Positions 16,406 to 24,964 of a stretch of DNA of 29,211 nt are shown here, one piece after another. Position 1 is the first letter of the stretch. Each line of letters begins with the position of its first letter. The stretch is taken from the NCBI GenBank assembly GCA_013288145.1, contig JABDCJ010000032.1:1-29211 (forward strand). The letters run 5' to 3'. The position numbers and the translations under genes were made by a program. The DNA is from Nitrososphaerota archaeon. GTDB lineage: Archaea; Thermoproteota; Nitrososphaeria; Nitrososphaerales; CADDZS01. A model generated the notes under the pieces. The model saw only the letters and a program-made list of their open reading frames with translations, ran no database searches and was not told the DNA's origin.

Positions 16406-17482
16406 TCATCTTACGCCAAAGATTCCAAAGCCAGGAGCGTTGAACACGATGAGCGTAATTATCAACAAGATCAAAGAGTGCCTCAGACCGGCTGAAGCAG
16501 ATCCTTCGACTATCTTGCCTGCGACGATTCCTCCAAATAGTGATTCGAACAATCCTGCGAGAAAGAAGATCGACTCAAAATAAACGGGCGAGATCGAACC
16601 CAGATTTATGGAAAAGTGGCTACCGCCGCCCCCGAATGCAGTCCCTTGCGTCGCAGTTGGCAGCTTGTTCAGAGGAGCTATGAACTGGGTCGTGATAATG
16701 AGCGCGATAACTAGGAAAATGAGAATCGAAATGTACACGAGTTGAGTGTATGGTCTCAATTCGGATTGCTTTTCTTCCGTGTACTGTTCGAGTCCATTAA
16801 AGAGAATGACGCTGGAGTTCAGCACGTCATGCATCTTCCCGCCGGCAGAATAAGCTTCGACTATAATGAGTCCTACTTGGACCATGAATGGATGCTTTAG
16901 CTTCTTGCAAGATTCCATGACAGAGTCCCGGAAATCGTACCCGAGTGTGAACTTTGTCATTGCGATTCCCATCTCCTTTGATATGGGACCGTAATCTGAG
17001 GTGGAAGCCCGGATTAGCGCAGCTGGTAGAATGATTCCAGAATCGGTGCTCTCAAGTATGTCTCTCAGAAATCTGGGGATGTTTTTCTCAACCGATTTCA
17101 CATACTTGTAGTTGTTGAAAGAGACGTAAGCAACTGGAATTAGCGCGATTATCAGGCCCAGTCCGATAATCGTATCTGTGAGAGACGCACTCGGACCAAT
17201 TGGCAGAACCCAGGGGCGGCTGAAAAGAGTCCACAGCGAACCGTCTATTCTAGTCGCATTTCCCGACGGTATAATGTAAGGCACGGCCGGCCGGTATTTC
17301 CCGAGTGAGAATCCCAGAACGAGACTTATGATGATGCAAATGCCTGCTGAAATGAAAGTTCCGTATCTCCAGTTGTCATCAAAGAATCTGGAGCTGTCTT
17401 TCTTTGACCACTCCTCGAACTCTTTCTTCGACGATTCCTTTCGCTCGGTGTTTTTTTCGAGTTGCATTTGTTGTCTAATCAC
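16406..17482 (-). CDS. archaeal pilus platform protein, TadC/FlaJ-like (second copy)
   Basis: A polytopic membrane protein of the type II secretion F family, which anchors the assembly ATPase and builds pilins into the fibre. Residues 1-38 are charged and cytoplasmic; hydrophobic spans follow at about 42-62, 100-122, 248-270, 300-322 and 335-355. The cytoplasmic T2SF core is at about 130-235 (IPRFLRDILESTDSGIILPAALI, EAYSAGGKMHDVLNSS). The start is GTG 17482, whose GTGA overlaps the stop of the preceding gene by 4 bases; an ATG five codons on is possible. Two such proteins in a row are common in archaeal pilus operons. Confidence 0.87.
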   Translation of the reverse strand: MIRQQMQLEKNTERKESSKKEFEEWSKKDSSRFFDDNWRYGTFISAGICIIISLVLGFSLGKYRPAVPYIIPSGNATRIDGSLWTLFSRPWVLPIGPSASLTDTIIGLGLIIALIPVAYVSFNNYKYVKSVEKNIPRFLRDILESTDSGIILPAALIRASTSDYGPISKEMGIAMTKFTLGYDFRDSVMESCKKLKHPFMVQVGLIIVEAYSAGGKMHDVLNSSVILFNGLEQYTEEKQSELRPYTQLVYISILIFLVIALIITTQFIAPLNKLPTATQGTAFGGGGSHFSINLGSISPVYFESIFFLAGLFESLFGGIVAGKIVEGSASAGLRHSLILLIITLIVFNAPGFGIFGVR

Positions 17483-18606
17483 GCCTTTGATACTACAGAG
17501 TCGAGAAGGAGCACGAACATTACCGAGAGAACCGGGACGCCGATGAACACGATGAGATTGATTATAGAAATTGGATTTGGAAGTCCACCCGCCGGAAGTA
17601 ATCCGAAGATAGCCATCATTACTATGAAAATGATTGGTCCAACGACGACAACCGTGATGTAGAGTTCAGCCATGACCGCAAGACTTCCGATAGTTTTTCG
17701 AAGCTTGTCTCTCTTCTCTTGAAGCAGCCTTGCCGATTCGAACATTACGAGGTCGTGGATTGATCCTGTTGTTTTGTGTGCGACCGCTATGCTTTCGAGC
17801 ATCTTTGAAAACGCGTTCGATGGCGAATGTTGCGCAACTTCTGCCAGCGCGGTTTCTGTGTCTAACCCGAAGACCCGGATATTTCTGAGAAATCTTCTCG
17901 CAAGATCGGCCATTACTGGGTTGGATTCAGAGGTCGCCAAACGATCGAAAAGCCTCTCGAGATTCATTCCTGCCGCTGCTAGTACACCCAGGATTCCAAA
18001 CGAGTACGCAAGCTGTCCTTCCAGTTTTGACTTGTAGCTCCTGCGCTTTATGAGAGGAATAGCGAGCCAAAGGACAAGGACCAGGGCGACTGTCACAGCT
18101 GACAATATTGCGCTGCCAAGTAAGGAAAGTGCAAGCGAGCCGTGAGGAAATAATTTGATTTCGAGAATAAGCGAAACCAAAAAGGCTGGAATTGCAGATA
18201 CGAAACTCAAGAGAAATCCGGTTGAAATGTACGCCTCGAAGATTTCGGAGATTCCGGACTGTCCGTAAGACTCTCGAAATTCGTTAAATCCCGGTAGCCT
18301 GCTTGATAGAAGATTGTAGGCGAATTTTTCAAAGCTGTTTCTCTCGTGAACTCTGATTTCCTCGGCGTCCCTCTTGGATTTCTTCTCATCCTCTTCCTGC
18401 TGCTTGTCGTCTGAATTGCGAGAAAATGAGATCTTCCTTCGCTCTTTATGCTCGCTTTTTGACTCTAATTCTTGGGGACGATCCACTCCCTCCGCCTGCA
18501 TTACGATGCCGGACGAAGTATCTTGCTCGATAACGTGCTCGCTATCGCTCTTGGCATCCGCTTTTTTGTGAGTTTTTGCAAACGGGTTCTTAATTTTGAT
18601 TTTCAT
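17479..18606 (-). CDS. archaeal pilus platform protein, TadC/FlaJ-like (first copy)
   Basis: The product has about 375 residues from ATG 18606, which overlaps the end of the ATPase gene by 17 bases and follows CGAGGAC at ribosome-binding-site distance. The open frame extends to 18792, but those residues are an unlikely shadow of the ATPase gene. The first 90 residues are highly charged and probably disordered (KKADAKSDSEH, DDKQQEEDEKKSKRD). Membrane spans follow at about 125-150, 160-185, 290-335 and 345-370 around a T2SF core with YSFGILGVLAAAGMNLERLF and HKTTGSIHDLVMFES. It should pair with the second copy as the inner-membrane platform of the pilus. Confidence 0.87.
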   Translation of the reverse strand: MKIKIKNPFAKTHKKADAKSDSEHVIEQDTSSGIVMQAEGVDRPQELESKSEHKERRKISFSRNSDDKQQEEDEKKSKRDAEEIRVHERNSFEKFAYNLLSSRLPGFNEFRESYGQSGISEIFEAYISTGFLLSFVSAIPAFLVSLILEIKLFPHGSLALSLLGSAILSAVTVALVLVLWLAIPLIKRRSYKSKLEGQLAYSFGILGVLAAAGMNLERLFDRLATSESNPVMADLARRFLRNIRVFGLDTETALAEVAQHSPSNAFSKMLESIAVAHKTTGSIHDLVMFESARLLQEKRDKLRKTIGSLAVMAELYITVVVVGPIIFIVMMAIFGLLPAGGLPNPISIINLIVFIGVPVLSVMFVLLLDSVVSKA

Positions 18607-20164
18607 TCTGCCAGTCCTCGCCCAGACGTGCCATTTCGTATACTTCTGTCGGATTATAGTAGTACAGTCGGATAATGTCAGATACATCCTTATACGTTCT
18701 AATCTTCTTATTGAGCATCCACTCCAGAATCTGTTGCTTCTTCTCCATTTCGGAGTAAACTTCTTCTTCGGGAATGTGTTTTGCATCCGCAATCTGCTTG
18801 AACACGTTGCTTGTGCCCTTCATGTCGAAGGTATCCTTCAGCTCTCCAGTCCACTCAAACAAAGTGTTTAGCTGAGTGCTGTGAGTTTGGTCATTGAAGG
18901 CGATAACCTCGCTCAGATTCACAGACCTCCTCGAGAATTTTTCTCCGATCTTTACCCTCGACATCATGACTAGCGTGCTCATCAATGGTAGCAGCATTCC
19001 AGGTATGTCCATTGGCTTTGTGAGCATTCTTTTCACAGCGGTCGAAACGCTGTCAGCATGGATGGTAGATATGCCGCCGTGCCCGGTTGAGATCGCTTGA
19101 AGTAGGGTGTATGCCTCCTCTCCCCTGATTTCTCCGACGATGATGTAATCGGGGCGCTGTCTAAGTGCCGATTTTAGCAGGTCGAAGAGACCCAATTCAG
19201 CTACGCCGGATTGATTTGACTCCCTCGTTACCATTGGAATCCAGTTCTGATGAGGAAGCTTCACTTCTCTAAGCTCTTCAATAGTAACTATCTTCATTTC
19301 CGGTTTGATGAACATCGCGAGAGCTCCGAGAGTTGTAGTCTTACCTGATGCGGTTGCGCCAACGATCAGGAGCGATTTCAGGTTCTCGATGCAGATCCAA
19401 AGGTAAGAGCCGATGCGAGGAGAAATTGTTCCCCATAGCATCAAATCAACTATCGTCGGCGGTTCTTCCCGGAACTTTCTGATCGTAAATGTCGAGCCGC
19501 GCTTTGACACTTCATCCAGCGTGAGATGGGTCCTGTACCCTTCTGGTAAGCTGCCTTCGAGAATGGGCTGCGCTACGGTAATCTGACCACCGGATTTGTA
19601 TGCGAGCCTGATGATGAAGGAGGCGAGTTCCTCCTTTACCGGAAACTGGACATTGGTGGGGATGCTTTCATAATCCCGGTGCCAAACGTAAATTGGAATT
19701 CCAACACCATCGCAGGAAATGTCCTCAATCCTGGGATCGCGCATCAGGACGTCAATCTTCGAATACCCGAGAAAATCTCGTTTGAGATAGTACAGTATTT
19801 TGTCCTGCGCGTCTTTCTTGATGTCAATCTTGTAGTCCTTGATAAGTCTGAACGTGTTGAGATCTAGGTACTTTTCGATCTTGTCCTGACCGTAAATTAC
19901 TGAAAGCGGTGCCTTGACTTCCTCGAGAAGTAGCCTCTTCAGTCGCTCAATCTTTCTTTTTTCGTCCTCTTCCAGAGTTGGCTCTATCACTTCGTACGTC
20001 GTAACGTTCGACTGCGATCTAATCGCGACATTTCCAAACGGAGGGTTTACTTCGTAAAAATCTCGAAGTACCGTCTCGGCCTGAGATACGTTGTAAGAGT
20101 GAGAGACAACTGGCTTTGCAATCCTTGGTCTATCGGTCGGCTCTGCAGATTGACGCTCGCTCAT
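18590..20164 (-). CDS. tadA: type IV pilus assembly ATPase, TadA/VirB11/FlaI family
   Basis: A hexameric secretion ATPase powering pilus assembly at the cytoplasmic face. Walker A is GATASGKTT with its lysine near residue 275. The Asp-box-type segment is VTIEELREVKLPHQNW, Walker B is DYIIVGEIRGEEA, and the His-box region is STGHGGISTIHADS. The N-terminal 250 residues form the usual N1/N2 domains, including PRIEDISCDGVGIPIYV. The length of 524 is normal for archaeal members. ATG 20164 follows a GATTATACC box about 30 bases upstream. Its stop overlaps the first platform gene. I cannot tell from sequence whether this drives adhesion pili or another filament. Confidence 0.95.
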   Translation of the reverse strand: MSERQSAEPTDRPRIAKPVVSHSYNVSQAETVLRDFYEVNPPFGNVAIRSQSNVTTYEVIEPTLEEDEKRKIERLKRLLLEEVKAPLSVIYGQDKIEKYLDLNTFRLIKDYKIDIKKDAQDKILYYLKRDFLGYSKIDVLMRDPRIEDISCDGVGIPIYVWHRDYESIPTNVQFPVKEELASFIIRLAYKSGGQITVAQPILEGSLPEGYRTHLTLDEVSKRGSTFTIRKFREEPPTIVDLMLWGTISPRIGSYLWICIENLKSLLIVGATASGKTTTLGALAMFIKPEMKIVTIEELREVKLPHQNWIPMVTRESNQSGVAELGLFDLLKSALRQRPDYIIVGEIRGEEAYTLLQAISTGHGGISTIHADSVSTAVKRMLTKPMDIPGMLLPLMSTLVMMSRVKIGEKFSRRSVNLSEVIAFNDQTHSTQLNTLFEWTGELKDTFDMKGTSNVFKQIADAKHIPEEEVYSEMEKKQQILEWMLNKKIRTYKDVSDIIRLYYYNPTEVYEMARLGEDWQNENQN

Positions 20165-20311
20165 CCGGCCGATCCGGCCTCCGCTTCTGCGGTATAATCA
20201 CTGAATGAGAACGAAAAATCGTGACCAGTACAGTCCAGTCTAGGCATCTATTCCTCGATCGAGACCCCGACGAGAAATATTAACCTGCTTCCTAGCTCTC
20301 AATCTCATTCG

Positions 20312-20599
20312 TTACTGATTTGACGCGCCACGAGAAAAGCGCTCAGTAGATTTGAGTACGTACTCCATATCCTTTGAAGACTTGCCCCGCCCGTCGATCA
20401 TCTCATCTAACTCTCGTCTCGCCGACGAGATTTTTTGAATAGTATCAGAAGAGAGGCGGTTAACGACCTGAATTGTCTCCGAGAGGCTGAACTTTCGATT
20501 GTATGCTTGCTCGAGTATCTTTTTCGTGCTTTGGAGCGCGTTGTATACCTCATAGTCCACGCGTATGCTTGTATACGGTTTTTGCATATTTTCTGGCAT
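20312..20599 (-). CDS. small ribbon-helix-helix-like putative DNA-binding protein
   Basis: Starting at ATG 20599 the product has 95 residues. A predicted strand (KPYTSIRVDYEVYNAL) is followed by helices (LQSTKKILEQAYNRKF, SLSETIQVVNRLSS), the pattern of ribbon-helix-helix repressors and antitoxins of archaea. The rest is a charged helix. The frame continues to 20665, but the extra residues lie over the promoter. TTATAGAA (about 20619-20626, read on the minus strand) sits about 20-25 bases upstream, suggesting a leaderless message. It lies between the pilus ATPase and a divergent small gene and could control either; no toxin partner is evident. Confidence 0.65.
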   Translation of the reverse strand: MPENMQKPYTSIRVDYEVYNALQSTKKILEQAYNRKFSLSETIQVVNRLSSDTIQKISSARRELDEMIDGRGKSSKDMEYVLKSTERFSRGASNQ

Positions 20600-20659
20600 T
20601 GGAGTTATGCAGTCATGGTTATAGAATGAAATTATATAAGATTTGTATGCAAACACAAA
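20600..20659. promoter_or_regulatory. compact divergent promoter pair
   Basis: Plus strand: ATTATATAAG at 20631-20640 is centred 25 bases before ATG 20660, the textbook spacing of a leaderless archaeal promoter. Minus strand: TTCTATAACC (20617-20626) is about 20-25 bases before ATG 20599. The two boxes are only about 10 bases apart, so transcription in the two directions may compete. Confidence 0.6.
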
Positions 20660-20878
20660 ATGCATCCAAAAGTAAAACTCGACGACGGAACCGTCGTCAC
20701 GATAATAGACCTACCAGCCAGAAACGGAATGCTAGCAAGAGTCTTGGGCCGAGTCACAAGGAGATACATGATCGAACTTTTCGAGACCGGTGAGAAGCTC
20801 GTTGTCGAGCGCTCGCAGATTCGCAAGAACGCGATGCACCACCTGAACAATCCTACGCACCGCGAGACCGTTGGCTAG
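20660..20878 (+). CDS. small conserved-looking basic protein, possible OB/SH3-like barrel
   Basis: The 72-residue protein is rich in short beta strands and arginine (VKLDDGTVVTIIDLP, MLARVLGRVTRRYMIELF, GEKLVVERSQIRKNAM). This layout resembles small RNA- or DNA-binding barrels, and the middle part is loosely like archaeal eIF1A or KOW-type folds. I do not recognise a specific family. It is probably read from a leaderless transcript beginning at its ATG. Its stop overlaps the stop of the converging ATPase gene by 3 bases. Confidence 0.7.
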   Translation: MHPKVKLDDGTVVTIIDLPARNGMLARVLGRVTRRYMIELFETGEKLVVERSQIRKNAMHHLNNPTHRETVG

Positions 20879-22344
20879 ACTATCGGGACCAAACCGATTT
20901 TTCCGGTCGCTGTGGTGTCCCTGATCACGCCGTGGAGCACGGACAACGGTTTTGAAGTGTACAGGACCGGCGTGCCGTGGATCATCTCGAGGCGCATGTC
21001 GCTGTCTGAAAAAGCCCGAAGTTCAGGGAGCAGCTTTACGCTGGGCGAGGTAATCTGAACCCGAATGTTTCCCTTCGATTTCAGCCCCGCGATTGATTCT
21101 GTCAAGATCTTTGAAACAGCTTCTGCACCATAGAGGCCCTCGAATGCGTCCTGCGACTGTACAATCAACACTGGTTTGTTAGGCGTTCTCTTCTGAATTT
21201 CGTCGAGCTTCGAATTTGTGAGCTGGGAATCTACCTTCATTTCTCCCTGAAGCGAGGACGATTTCTTTGCCTCGGATGCATCATAACTCAAAACTGATAT
21301 TGAACGCTCGATTGTCTGGTCGGATAAGTTCGGAAGCATTGCGCCGAGATCTTCTTTGGATGCGCCAACAAATGGAATGTAGAGAACGCCGTGGCCTGTG
21401 TTGACAAAGTTTGAGAGCAGGGTGCGCAAGAAAAGCGATTTTACCTCATCTGGTACATCGTTCTCTGCTTCAAGCAAATTGAAACTGCCTCGCCTGAAAC
21501 CTCCGCCGAGCAGAAGATCGAGAGAAGGACTTCCCGTTGAATAGAATTTTCCTCTAGAATCAATCGGAGCTCCGACTTGGTCTTGTGACGTTCCATTGGT
21601 GGTTGAAACCTTGAATGGAGGCAGATACCTGAATTTGCCGGAGTCAAGAGTGAACAAGAACCTCGATTGCATGATGCTGACACCGCGAAGTTTCTTCAAC
21701 TCTATTTCTCGAACTATCCTCCCTTGGTGGTACTTCCTTCTCAAAACGACGACGCCATCCAGCAAGTAATCGAGATCGGTCTGCTCGCGACGCTCGGTGA
21801 CGACTACAAAGCGCGCGTCGTAGTCTTCCACGAGCTTCGAAATTTCCTCCACTCCAAGAGTGTGGGACTCGAAAAACAACCCTTCCCAGCTGTCCAGGAC
21901 GACAAAGGGATTTGCAACCTGCTCAAGGTACTGTCTTAGTCCGGATATGGCGCGCACTCCATCCATGCGCCTTGAATCTTGAAAGCCGATCTGCTGCTCT
22001 TCCAGACGCGGTACAGTGCCGTATTTGCCCTGCACGACTTCGAAGTGAGGCTGGTGGCTCTTGAGGGTCTTTGCAGATAGCCTAGTTGACTGGTAAACGG
22101 ACTTGAATCCATTCTTTGAATGATAATCTAGAAGCTGCAGGACCAGCGACGTTTTTCCTGTTCCAGGATCGCCTCTAATCAGGACTGACCTGCCTCCTGT
22201 TGCGAAGAAATCCAAAAGATAGGTCGATGCAACTTCAAGAGACGGAGAAGAATCCTCAGCACCTTGATCAGCACCCGAAGAAGCGGTTTCTGATTGCTGA
22301 CTTCTCATGGGCGATCTCCGCGAAGACCTGCTTTCTTCACTCAA
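20875..22344 (-). CDS. tandem RecA/KaiC-like ATPase, GvpD/RAD55 type
   Basis: Two RecA-like domains lie in one 489-residue chain. The first has an intact Walker A, RGDPGTGKTSL (residues 57-67), and a Walker B, NPFVVLDSWEG, near 145. The second starts at about 265 with YSTGSPSLDLLLGGGFRRGS, the KaiC-type lead-in, but the P-loop is replaced by LLEAENDVPDEVKS, so it probably does not hydrolyse ATP. The first 35 residues are Ser/Arg-rich and disordered. The start is TTG 22344, with AAGGAG about 13 bases upstream; ATG 22308 is an alternative. Placed between pilus genes and prepilin peptidase, it may act like FlaH, the KaiC-like regulator of the archaellum motor; this is inference. Confidence 0.8.
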   Translation of the reverse strand: MSEESRSSRRSPMRSQQSETASSGADQGAEDSSPSLEVASTYLLDFFATGGRSVLIRGDPGTGKTSLVLQLLDYHSKNGFKSVYQSTRLSAKTLKSHQPHFEVVQGKYGTVPRLEEQQIGFQDSRRMDGVRAISGLRQYLEQVANPFVVLDSWEGLFFESHTLGVEEISKLVEDYDARFVVVTERREQTDLDYLLDGVVVLRRKYHQGRIVREIELKKLRGVSIMQSRFLFTLDSGKFRYLPPFKVSTTNGTSQDQVGAPIDSRGKFYSTGSPSLDLLLGGGFRRGSFNLLEAENDVPDEVKSLFLRTLLSNFVNTGHGVLYIPFVGASKEDLGAMLPNLSDQTIERSISVLSYDASEAKKSSSLQGEMKVDSQLTNSKLDEIQKRTPNKPVLIVQSQDAFEGLYGAEAVSKILTESIAGLKSKGNIRVQITSPSVKLLPELRAFSDSDMRLEMIHGTPVLYTSKPLSVLHGVIRDTTATGKIGLVPIV

Positions 22345-22509
22345 ATTACGACAATGCGCTCCTTAGATTCTCGGAACGAAGATTCTAGCAATAATCTTTC
22401 AGTCCACCCGCGGATCCTCTCGTCAATATAAATGCGTATTCAGTTTTCGCCCGAATTACTTAACATGCCATAAAGTTAGAACGGGTCGCGCATCGCTTTC
22501 AGAAGTAAA

Positions 22510-23250
22510 ATGAACCTCGGCGTTTACGGAATTTACCTCATCAATTTCACAATAGCGGGCGTTATGCTTCTTTACACGTCCTACCTCGACCTCAAAAAGA
22601 GAGAGGTCGAGGACAAGGTCTGGGTAGTCTTTGGTGCGATCGGCGTTGCTTTGCAAGTTTATGAGGTCGCAACTGGAAGTACGATTCTCATTCAGCTACT
22701 CATTGGAGTAGGATTGGGAGCACTTGTTGGTATGGGGCTTTACTTTTTCGGCTTTTACGGCGGAGCTGATGGCAAGGCATTACTAGTTCTCGGAATCTTG
22801 GTTCCGTATTTCGTCCCCAAAGTCCACCTTTACACTATTGCTCCTCTAATGATTCTGACCAACGGAGTCCTAGTCTCAATACTTTTGCCGATTGCTCTGC
22901 TTCTCTACAATCTTTCACTTTTGTTCAGAAAGAAGCCCATTTTCGAGGGCTTTAATGAACCGTTTTACCGAAAGATTCTCGCTTCAGTTCTGGGCTATCG
23001 CCAGACGGGAAAACCACGCGAGTTTCAGTTTTCGATGGAGAAAGACCTGACTTTGGAGAATGGCGGGACAGCGAGAAAATTTGATTTCTCTTTGATGCGA
23101 GACGACTTTGAAACAAAGTCCGGCACCTGGGTCACTCCGGGAATCCCACTTCTGGTCTTTTTCACCGCGGGTTATTTTCTGCTATTCATCTACGGAGATC
23201 TCGTCATCGGGCTGATTCAGTTTTTCTTGCGCCTTTTCGGTTTTCTTTGA
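22510..23250 (+). CDS. prepilin peptidase, A24 (archaeal) family
   Basis: A membrane aspartate protease that removes the leader from prepilins before assembly. Asp27 in SYLDLKKREVEDKVW and Asp87 in GFYGGADGKALL are the two catalytic aspartates. Hydrophobic spans occur at about 8-25, 36-50, 58-82, 90-108, 112-135 and, after a long cytoplasmic loop, 205-242. At 246 residues it is a standard archaeal size. ATG 22510 follows a weak CATAAAG box about 35 bases upstream. It is divergent from the tandem ATPase gene. A TTTTTT run directly after the stop (about 23253-23258) may end the transcript. Confidence 0.92.
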   Translation: MNLGVYGIYLINFTIAGVMLLYTSYLDLKKREVEDKVWVVFGAIGVALQVYEVATGSTILIQLLIGVGLGALVGMGLYFFGFYGGADGKALLVLGILVPYFVPKVHLYTIAPLMILTNGVLVSILLPIALLLYNLSLLFRKKPIFEGFNEPFYRKILASVLGYRQTGKPREFQFSMEKDLTLENGGTARKFDFSLMRDDFETKSGTWVTPGIPLLVFFTAGYFLLFIYGDLVIGLIQFFLRLFGFL

Positions 23251-23709
23251 ATCTTTTTTCTGGAAATACCTGAAACTTGGATCGCTCTAAACCCGCAGAT
23301 TTGAAAGCCCGGTCGTATTGGTTGAATGCGCTGAAGAGAAAAAGTCCGGGAATAACCTGGACCTGCTTGTTCAATACTCCAAATTGAATCAAGGGAACGG
23401 CAGAATTACAGATACATTATCGCAATAATCATGGTAAACAGAGCTCGTTTCAAGCTCTGCTGTACAGAAAAGTGTGTCCCCTTGCGATCGCGCCGAAAAT
23501 GGAATAATAAATCAATTCGAAAAATATGTACAATACAAACTAGCTTGTATAATACAAATAGTTCAACTGAGGGCTCTCAACAGAACCATCAAACTAAGTT
23601 TTCACGCACGCGCGTGGGGTTGCGCTAGGGGGGTCGGTTTTAAGGCAACTATTTGAAGATTAGGAAAAATAAGAGAATTGCTGATAAAAACTCAGACAAA
23701 GAGTTCAAA
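23251..23709. other. intergenic region with repeat copy B
   Basis: The first 12 bases hold an oligo-T run that could terminate the prepilin peptidase transcript. The next 180 bases show nothing I can assign. From 23441 to 23652 lies the inverted copy of the repeat described separately. The frames on the plus strand across it (23431-23628, 23474-23656) are read through that repeat and do not look like proteins. Confidence 0.55.
23441..23652 (-). repeat. dispersed intergenic repeat, copy B (inverted relative to copy A)
   Basis: Read on the minus strand it starts ATAGTTGCCTTAAAACC (23652-23636), which runs on through block 1 to CGTGCGTGAAA at 23600. It then has an 85-base AT-rich spacer with TTGTATTATACAAG-type short repeats, and then block 2 (23514-23441). 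Block 2 opens TTTATTATTCCATTTT, has a central GCGATCGC and ends with the hairpin GAGCT-TGAAACG-AGCTC, extendable here to AGAGCT/AGCTCT. The spacer is 113 bases shorter than in copy A and hardly matches it, so conservation is limited to the blocks. Confidence 0.8.
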
Positions 23710-24135
23710 CTAGATCTCGTACGTCAGTTTCTTTTTCTTTGATTCCTTCTCTTCCTCTTCCTCGTCTTCCGCCTCCTCTCTCTTGCCGCCGATCATGTCT
23801 TTAGCGGTCCAGAGAAGGACACCGAGCATCAAAATGAAGAGTGCACCGTTCACCAGGACGGAGGCTACGATTGTGGCACTGGGGTTTGAAACAGTGAAAT
23901 CTGAAGCCAGCTGAACAAGGAGAACGAGGGCGGAGAAAGCAGCCGTCGCAAGCCTCCAGGGCCAGGCGAAAAACCAGTCGCGAAATAAGATCATTCCGGC
24001 CGAAATGAAGCAAAGGACAGCGCCGATTACCGTGTAGATGGAACCTTCGCTGGCGACTCCGACCACCAGGAAATACAGACCTGTGACAATGAAGATGATG
24101 TTTGGAATCGAGATCAGGTCTTTGTTGGCCGACAA
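23710..24135 (-). CDS. small four-span membrane protein
   Basis: The 141-residue product has four hydrophobic spans at about 10-28, 32-50, 58-77 and 85-108, followed by a highly charged cytoplasmic tail (EEAEDEEEEEKESKKKKL). No family is recognised; the arrangement resembles many short archaeal membrane proteins of unknown role. The start is TTG 24135, with no ATG available, and a TTTAA-type box is about 35 bases upstream. It is divergent from the DUF47 gene. Confidence 0.7.
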   Translation of the reverse strand: MSANKDLISIPNIIFIVTGLYFLVVGVASEGSIYTVIGAVLCFISAGMILFRDWFFAWPWRLATAAFSALVLLVQLASDFTVSNPSATIVASVLVNGALFILMLGVLLWTAKDMIGGKREEAEDEEEEEKESKKKKLTYEI

Positions 24136-24294
24136 GTGCTGTTATTCAAATTCTCTTCAAAAATCGCCCTTAAAGCGTTTATCCCGGACAGGCGAGAAGA
24201 GTTTCCAATTTTCCGGTCGATTATCAAATTCGCAAAGTTGTAACAAAGCACTTATTGAACCTCGTGGAAATTCAAATCCGGTTATTTTTCAAAG

Positions 24295-24948
24295 ATGTTC
24301 AGCGGAGAAGCTGAGATTCAAGCCAGAAGGAAAACTCTTGCGGTTCTTCAGGACGAGGTTCGTCGGGTTTTAGATGCATCTCGCGAGCTCGTCCAGGTTT
24401 ATGGTGCTTTGCAGAAAAATGATACTGCGGGTCTCCAAGGATCGGTCGAAAGGGTTCGTAAAGCAGAAGAAGATACAGAGCAGCTCCGGCGCATGCTTAC
24501 ACGAGAGCTAGCAGAAATCGGAACGATGATGATAAACCGCGAAGATTTCCTGCGGACAGCTTACAATGTGGAGGAAATGTCGGGACACATTGCAGGTGTG
24601 GCGTTCAAGCTTTCGCAGATGAAGTATTCGACGGTAAAGAAAGCGGGAATTGGCGACGAGCTGCGCGACCTGATCGACATGGCGGTCGAGTCCGTACAGA
24701 GGTTAAACGAGGTTGTTAGGGCTCTTGCGATAAATCCTATCCACGCGATCGATCTTTCAAACTCTGTCCAGAAACTGGAGAGGCAGGTCGACGACAAGTA
24801 CCGCACTCTGTCCAGCAAGATAATGTCAGAGATCGACTCGTTCAAGGAACTGCTATTGCTTCGAGACATCGTTCAGGGGATTGAAGATCTCGTCGACAAC
24901 TGCCTCAGCGCGACAGACTCTATTACAATCCTCGCCCTCGGTCTGTGA
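24295..24948 (+). CDS. DUF47 / PhoU-like helical protein
   Basis: The 217-residue, all-helical soluble protein matches the DUF47 group related to PhoU, thought to work with phosphate transporters. Features are the early helix DEVRRVLDASRELVQVYGAL, the central NREDFLRTAYNVEEMSGHIAGVAFKL, and the C-terminal LLLRDIVQGIEDLVDNCLSATDSI, where acidic residues may bind metal. No phosphate transporter gene is adjacent. The ATG at 24295 is clear. It ends 16 bases before endA and is probably cotranscribed with it. Confidence 0.85.
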   Translation: MFSGEAEIQARRKTLAVLQDEVRRVLDASRELVQVYGALQKNDTAGLQGSVERVRKAEEDTEQLRRMLTRELAEIGTMMINREDFLRTAYNVEEMSGHIAGVAFKLSQMKYSTVKKAGIGDELRDLIDMAVESVQRLNEVVRALAINPIHAIDLSNSVQKLERQVDDKYRTLSSKIMSEIDSFKELLLLRDIVQGIEDLVDNCLSATDSITILALGL

Positions 24949-24964
24949 TTTTCTGATCCAAAAA

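Noticed and set aside
18607..18792. N-terminal extension of the first platform protein
   Set aside because: It lies wholly inside the ATPase gene in another frame; ATG 18606 has a ribosome-binding-like sequence.
23431..23656. Plus-strand frames over repeat copy B
   Set aside because: Read through the repeat on the opposite strand; low-quality protein pattern.
24881..24964. N-terminal extension of endA
   Set aside because: It overlaps the DUF47 gene, and the residues do not match EndA; ATG 24965 gives the expected size and triad numbering.
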